From the IMG/VR virus record IMGVR_UViG_3300025151_000018, positions 36,889 to 100,888 of that record: a DNA stretch of 64,000 nt; one strand, given 5' to 3'. Position numbers and translations under genes: made by a program. Source of the stretch: a virus. Of the stretch, positions 60,492 through 64,000 are shown in pieces (position 1 is the first letter of the stretch; every line of letters begins with the position of its first letter). The notes under the pieces are model-generated. The model was not told the origin of the DNA. It saw nothing but the letters and a program-made list of their open reading frames with translations, and did not search any database.

Positions 60492-61093
60492 CAAATATCC
60501 CCCTTTTGTAGCATATCCCATGTAATTTCAAAGGCATCTGATGAAGCATAGAAGCCCATGTCCTGTGATGCTTGGTCTGTTGGCAAACTCGCCTCCGAGC
60601 ATTTATCCCATGCTTCAAGCACACGGTTTGCAAGAGAATCTTCCCATGAATGATTGGATCGTGGGCTATTTGGGTTCATACCCGGCCTTGTTAGACTCCG
60701 CCTCCCATACATGAAGGCGTAGCCCTCTGCATCAAACCTGTTCTCTAAAGATTGGCGGAACTCTTCACAGGACATAGCCTCATACATTTCCAAAATACGG
60801 AGTCCTCCATCGGGATCGTTTGTATAGGTGCTATCACCCCATCCCTCCACTAAACCTTCACGCCACATTTCCTTTGCTTCGCCACAACATGGGTCATTTC
60901 CCATGTCTGTTTGTGTCATATCGGGCATAACATCATCATCGGGCATGAGTATTTCTCGCACCTTAAATGCCAAGTCTGGATCCTCAAGTGTTCTTTGAGG
61001 CTCAAACAAATCAAGAGGTTGAGATGCCTCTGGATTTATATTGATTCTTGGCGAGCCGTTAGGTCTTTCATACCTAAAGTTTCCACTCACCAT
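60491..61093 (-). CDS. Unknown acidic protein ending in a GW-like helix
   Basis: 200 residues. ATG at 61093 has a GGGGTGA site. Soluble, Asp/Glu/Met-rich, with a Cys pair (DPCCGEAKEMW) and LRILEMYEAMSCEEFRQSLE. The end reads SDAFEITWDMLQKGDI, an F-x-x-x-W-x-x-L-x-K variant of the recurring motif, here at the extreme C-terminus. It is the first gene of the minus-strand group that includes the HETGH, ART-like and methylase-fusion genes and should share their promoter. No family is recognised. Confidence 0.5.
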   Translation of the reverse strand: MVSGNFRYERPNGSPRININPEASQPLDLFEPQRTLEDPDLAFKVREILMPDDDVMPDMTQTDMGNDPCCGEAKEMWREGLVEGWGDSTYTNDPDGGLRILEMYEAMSCEEFRQSLENRFDAEGYAFMYGRRSLTRPGMNPNSPRSNHSWEDSLANRVLEAWDKCSEASLPTDQASQDMGFYASSDAFEITWDMLQKGDI

Positions 61094-61113
61094 GCTTCAC
61101 CCCAAAGCATACC

Positions 61114-61127
61114 AACCCTTTAGGGTT
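61114..61127. promoter_or_regulatory. Palindrome between divergent genes
   Basis: AACCCTTTAGGGTT has six-base arms and a TT centre, and is followed by a T run on the plus strand. It lies 21 bases upstream of the minus-strand gene start and about 80-95 before the chaperonin start. It may be an operator or, if transcribed, a small hairpin. The intergenic region 61094-61222 contains no gene. Confidence 0.45.
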
Positions 61128-61141
61128 TTTATGATAGACTT

Positions 61142-61164
61142 GTGATATATCGCTAAAATATCAC
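61142..61164. promoter_or_regulatory. Inverted repeat near the chaperonin promoter
   Basis: Perfect seven-base arms, GTGATAT at 61142-61148 and ATATCAC at 61158-61164, flank a nine-base A/T-rich centre (ATCGCTAAA). The repeat overlaps A/T-rich TATA-like sequence (CTAAAATAT) and could be an operator for a dimeric repressor controlling the divergent chaperonin and effector-type genes. Confidence 0.5.
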
Positions 61165-61222
61165 CTTGTTAATGTTGTCATTTGTGTCAAGGTTAATATG
61201 TATGGTCGGCTCGCATAGGTTC

Positions 61223-62755
61223 ATGCAAGGCCAACCCGTCTTTATCATGCAGCAGGGAACAACACAGGAACAAGGGAGAACCGCCCAAACTAACAATATC
61301 GCAGCAGCGAAGGCAGTTGCACAAGCGGTTCGCACCACTTTAGGACCAATGGGTATGGATAAAATGCTCGTTGATGAAAGTGGAGATGTGATTATTACCA
61401 ATGACGGTGCTACAATCCTTGAAGAGATTGATATTGAGCATCCAACGGCTAAAATGATTATTCAAATCGCCAAAACACAGGAACAGGAATGTTATGATGG
61501 CACTACATCAGCAGTTATTGTATCTGGCGAGTTGCTAAAGAAGTGCGAGGGGTTGATCGAGCAAGATATACACCCAACCACCATTTGCAGGGGGTTGAGA
61601 AAGGGTCTGGTCTTTATATTAGAAAAATTGAAAGACTACGAGATTGCCGACATTGACCTTGACAAAATTGCCAAAACTGCCCTTACAGGTAAATCGGCTG
61701 ACTCGTTTAAGGACATTATATCTGACATTTGCGTTAATGCGGTGATGAATACCGACAGTCTTGAGGAAATTCGCATCTCAAAAGCACTTGGTGGGTCAGC
61801 AGAGGACAGTATTATCCTTGATGGCATCATCATAGACAAGGAAAGATGCCACCCTGCTATGCCAACATACCTAAAAAAGCCGTTTATAGGGCTAATTGAC
61901 AGTAATTTGGGTGTAAAACAGACAGAAATTGATGCAAACATACAAATTACCGATCCTGCACAGATTGAGGCGTTTTTGGCTAAGGAAGAAGCCGAATTAC
62001 AGGCTATGGCAGAGAAATTCCATGCTGAAAAGGTCAATGTAGTGCTATGTCAGCGTGAAATTGATGATTTAGTCAAGTATCACTTCGCAAAATTGGGTAT
62101 TTTGGCTCTTGAGAAGGTCAATAAGACCGATATGGAGGCAGTAGCGTCAGCATCTGGTGCTACAATCATCAATAATGTCAAAGATTTGAATACTGACGCA
62201 TTAGGTTCGTTTAATTTGGCTGAACAGGAAACACTTGGCGAGTTGCCAATCCTAAAACTGTCAAATGGAGTCAATGCAGCCACTACTGTGCTACTGCGTG
62301 GCCCTACTACACACTTTGTTGATGAAATTGAAAGAGCATTTGACGATGCTTCGGGTGTTGTTAGCGTTGCACAATCCGATTCTGTTGTCCTTGCAGGTGG
62401 TGGATCCACCTATACAGGCTTATCCAACAACCTTGCAGCCCATGCAAAGACTGTATCAGGCCGTGAAGGTATGGCAATCCTTGCTATGGCGGAGGCACTT
62501 GAGGCAATTCCACGCACTTTGGCAGAAAACGCAGGGCTTGACCCCGTTGATGAGATGATGGCTTTGCATAAAGCACATGATAAGGGCAAAAAGTATCACG
62601 GAATTAACATTGAAGTCGGTGGTGCTATTGATATGCGTAGTCTGGGAGTCTTTGAGCCTAAGCGAGTTGTTGAACAGGCACTAAAGTCAGCAGTTGAAAC
62701 CGCAATCATGGTTCTCCGCATTGACGATATTATATCTTCAAAGAAGCGTGATTAA
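61223..62755 (+). CDS. Group II chaperonin (thermosome subunit)
   Basis: 510 residues from the ATG at 61223 ([13 protein letters not shown]), which matches family N-termini (GQPV-x-I); in-frame starts at 61202 and 61166 would add residues. Seen: [40 protein letters not shown], the ATP-site [15 protein letters not shown] (family GDGTTTA; the catalytic Asp is kept, the first Gly is Tyr), and the C-terminal [32 protein letters not shown], and [11 protein letters not shown]. Length equals cellular thermosomes, so the gene looks intact. Thermosomes are ATP-driven double-ring protein-folding machines of archaea. Here it may fold the large tail proteins or help the host under infection. Promoter and operator sequences lie just upstream. 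Confidence 0.92.
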   Translation: MQGQPVFIMQQGTTQEQGRTAQTNNIAAAKAVAQAVRTTLGPMGMDKMLVDESGDVIITNDGATILEEIDIEHPTAKMIIQIAKTQEQECYDGTTSAVIVSGELLKKCEGLIEQDIHPTTICRGLRKGLVFILEKLKDYEIADIDLDKIAKTALTGKSADSFKDIISDICVNAVMNTDSLEEIRISKALGGSAEDSIILDGIIIDKERCHPAMPTYLKKPFIGLIDSNLGVKQTEIDANIQITDPAQIEAFLAKEEAELQAMAEKFHAEKVNVVLCQREIDDLVKYHFAKLGILALEKVNKTDMEAVASASGATIINNVKDLNTDALGSFNLAEQETLGELPILKLSNGVNAATTVLLRGPTTHFVDEIERAFDDASGVVSVAQSDSVVLAGGGSTYTGLSNNLAAHAKTVSGREGMAILAMAEALEAIPRTLAENAGLDPVDEMMALHKAHDKGKKYHGINIEVGGAIDMRSLGVFEPKRVVEQALKSAVETAIMVLRIDDIISSKKRD

Positions 62756-62874
62756 GCCTCAAACACTTTACTGTAAATCCAAGCGATTGGTAGCAGTATG
62801 ATCAGTATTGGGATTAGAATCAAGCCACCCAGAGCCATTAGTGCGAGCAACCATAATGGTTTATTTTCATTCAT
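62752..62874 (-). CDS. 40-residue membrane peptide
   Basis: ATG at 62874 (MNENKPLWLLALMALGGL), then ILIPILIILLPIAWIY and the end SKVFEA; stop TAA at 62752-62754. Almost the whole peptide is apolar with a short polar head, one long or two tight membrane segments. It overlaps the upstream gene by eight bases (typical of this genome) and meets the chaperonin tail to tail with a four-base overlap. This junction style and the filled gap make it likely to be real. Function unknown; small membrane peptides can be holin-like or regulate other proteins. Confidence 0.6.
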   Translation of the reverse strand: MNENKPLWLLALMALGGLILIPILIILLPIAWIYSKVFEA

Positions 62875-64000
62875 CTTTAACCCCAAACATTCGCTCATAT
62901 CTAACAGGGAGGCGTTCTGACATAATTTCTTTCACATTACGGACATCTTGAATCCAATTTTCAACATGATCTGCCGTCAATGGTTCAAATTCCCCACTTT
63001 CCATTGGGTGATAATTCTCCCACCAACCATCTTCTGTTGGTGGCATAAGCACACTACCCTGTGTGACCTCACGCATACCAGATGAATGCCCTCTATCATC
63101 AGGCAGCCAAGGAGTCAAAGCATCATGCCCCATATCGCCCAATAGCACATTCATTGGTGATAAACCACCCAAATCTTTCATTCGCCAATCTAATTCCTGT
63201 AATATCTCTGGATCTTCCATCCAATCTCCGTAAAAATCATGTTCATCATCACGACCCCAACCATGCCGTTGAACAATAGGGGAGTCTTGTAAATATCGGT
63301 AAAGATTTTCGGTGTAGTAAGGTTTGATTGTGTTTTCATGCTTACCATCTTTCAAATCTTCAAAATTAGACCAATAAGAACCGGGTGAATAACTCTCTTT
63401 GCGTGGATTATCTGCGGTGTAGTAGCGTGTGAATATATCAGCATAGTGTTTTGCTTTGTCGTCATCGGATATAGGGTCATTCCATTCTGGTCGCATAACT
63501 ATGGGGGGTTCTCTATTGATATTTCCACTATACAATTTATCACGAGGGCTTTGCACTTCTCTCCAAGTATCTTTTCCGCCTTCTGCTAACACATTGTTCA
63601 ATAAAGTCATAGAAGCATCTCTAAACTTGGGTGAAGTAATAAGTGGCTTCTTTGGTTTTGGTATATACACCATTTGACTTTTATCATCATTTTCTCTCAA
63701 ATACTCTTGAATCCCTAATAATTCCTTTTCTGTGCTACCCCTATACATCGGGTCAAACGGGCCACCGTGATAATATGTTCCTGAAACACCTGTTCCAGAT
63801 CCTCTGCCGGGCAACATTTCATGGTGTGTGGGCCGATAACCACCAATCTTGGGATTTATTTCTGTGTCTAAAAATCTTCCATGTTCTTCATTCCATTTTT
63901 TGCCATAGATAGGAACGGCCTCTGTGACCGCAGGTGCAGCAAGGTCAAATCCGTGAACCCGGAAGCCCTCACCCCAATTCTTGACAATATCCCAAGCGGT
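62867..64000 (-). CDS. Partial protein with GW-like helix, N-terminus beyond right edge
   Basis: The frame stays open from 62867 to the right edge (about 377 codons seen), so the ATG at 63817 is internal. The visible start, TAWDIVKNWGEGFRV, is a [GA]-W-x-[IV]-V-K copy of the recurring motif. Further on are GTYYHGGPFDPMY and a Tyr/Asp/Trp-rich soluble sequence ending with PVRYERMFGVKDE. The YYHGG recalls the first motif of ADP-ribosyltransferase-type folds but nothing else confirms it. It is coupled to the 40-residue membrane peptide. Confidence 0.6.
   Translation of the reverse strand, partial: TAWDIVKNWGEGFRVHGFDLAAPAVTEAVPIYGKKWNEEHGRFLDTEINPKIGGYRPTHHEMLPGRGSGTGVSGTYYHGGPFDPMYRGSTEKELLGIQEYLRENDDKSQMVYIPKPKKPLITSPKFRDASMTLLNNVLAEGGKDTWREVQSPRDKLYSGNINREPPIVMRPEWNDPISDDDKAKHYADIFTRYYTADNPRKESYSPGSYWSNFEDLKDGKHENTIKPYYTENLYRYLQDSPIVQRHGWGRDDEHDFYGDWMEDPEILQELDWRMKDLGGLSPMNVLLGDMGHDALTPWLPDDRGHSSGMREVTQGSVLMPPTEDGWWENYHPMESGEFEPLTADHVENWIQDVRNVKEIMSERLPVRYERMFGVKDE

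Noticed and set aside
1-64000. tRNA or rRNA genes, integrase, DNA polymerase or attachment sites
   Set aside because: None was recognised by eye; replication genes probably lie outside the window, and small tRNAs could be missed without a covariance search.

Overview
This window reads as the virion-assembly half of the genome of a tailed dsDNA virus (HK97 capsid fold) that infects an archaeon. Three observations support an archaeal host. A group II chaperonin (thermosome) is encoded near 61-63 kb. Ribosome binding sites are mostly of the GGTGA type, which pairs with the archaeal 16S 3' end. The genes form one very dense operon with ATGA, TGATG and TAATG junctions. From general knowledge, a head-tail virus carrying a thermosome resembles the magroviruses and related viruses of marine Poseidoniales (Marine Group II). 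That placement is inference; no host marker in the window proves it. No tRNA, rRNA, CRISPR array or insertion sequence was recognised.

Layout. Almost everything from 1 to 52.9 kb lies on the minus strand and reads from right to left as one late operon. At its upstream end, near 52.9 kb, is a 44-residue ribbon-helix-helix protein. Next come two small membrane proteins and an Arf/Ras-like GTPase with an N-terminal hydrophobic segment, then Gln/Met-rich and zinc-binding proteins and a two-TM holin-like protein. A zinc-finger protein follows (candidate small terminase), then several short zinc proteins and long disordered Pro/Gln/Gly-rich proteins, one with a collagen-like Gly-X-Thr tract. The canonical head genes follow: large terminase, a protein with synuclein-like 11-residue repeats, portal with an inserted zinc ribbon, four accessory proteins, an 1166-residue protein with a degenerate DNA-ligase-like domain, prohead protease/scaffold, and major capsid protein. 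Then come decoration-like proteins, a head-tail adaptor, tail completion protein, very large tail tube protein, tail assembly chaperones G/GT (with a canonical -1 frameshift site), tape measure, and three giant tail or baseplate proteins. Two of the giants carry LamG/ConA-like lectin domains. The last runs off the left edge and is at least 2248 codons long.

Right arm. At 52.9-54.3 kb two plus-strand genes encode an unknown protein and an apparently intact HMG-CoA lyase-like enzyme, a possible auxiliary metabolic gene. A minus-strand group at 54.2-61.1 kb holds a Dam-type adenine methylase fused to a Gp88-like Cys-rich domain, a zinc-ribbon plus ADP-ribosyltransferase-fold-like protein, a 1044-residue protein with an HETGH motif, and a 200-residue protein. 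The chaperonin is divergent from this group, across an intergenic region with two palindromes. A 40-residue membrane peptide and a partial protein fill the right edge.

Unusual features. (1) A short helix-like motif, roughly A-F-x-x-[GA]-W-x-[IVM]-[VIL]-K, recurs in about seven otherwise unrelated proteins and may be a virion-loading or processing tag. (2) The small-GTPase/membrane-protein module has no obvious counterpart in classical tailed viruses. (3) Small zinc ribbons are dense, and even the portal contains one.
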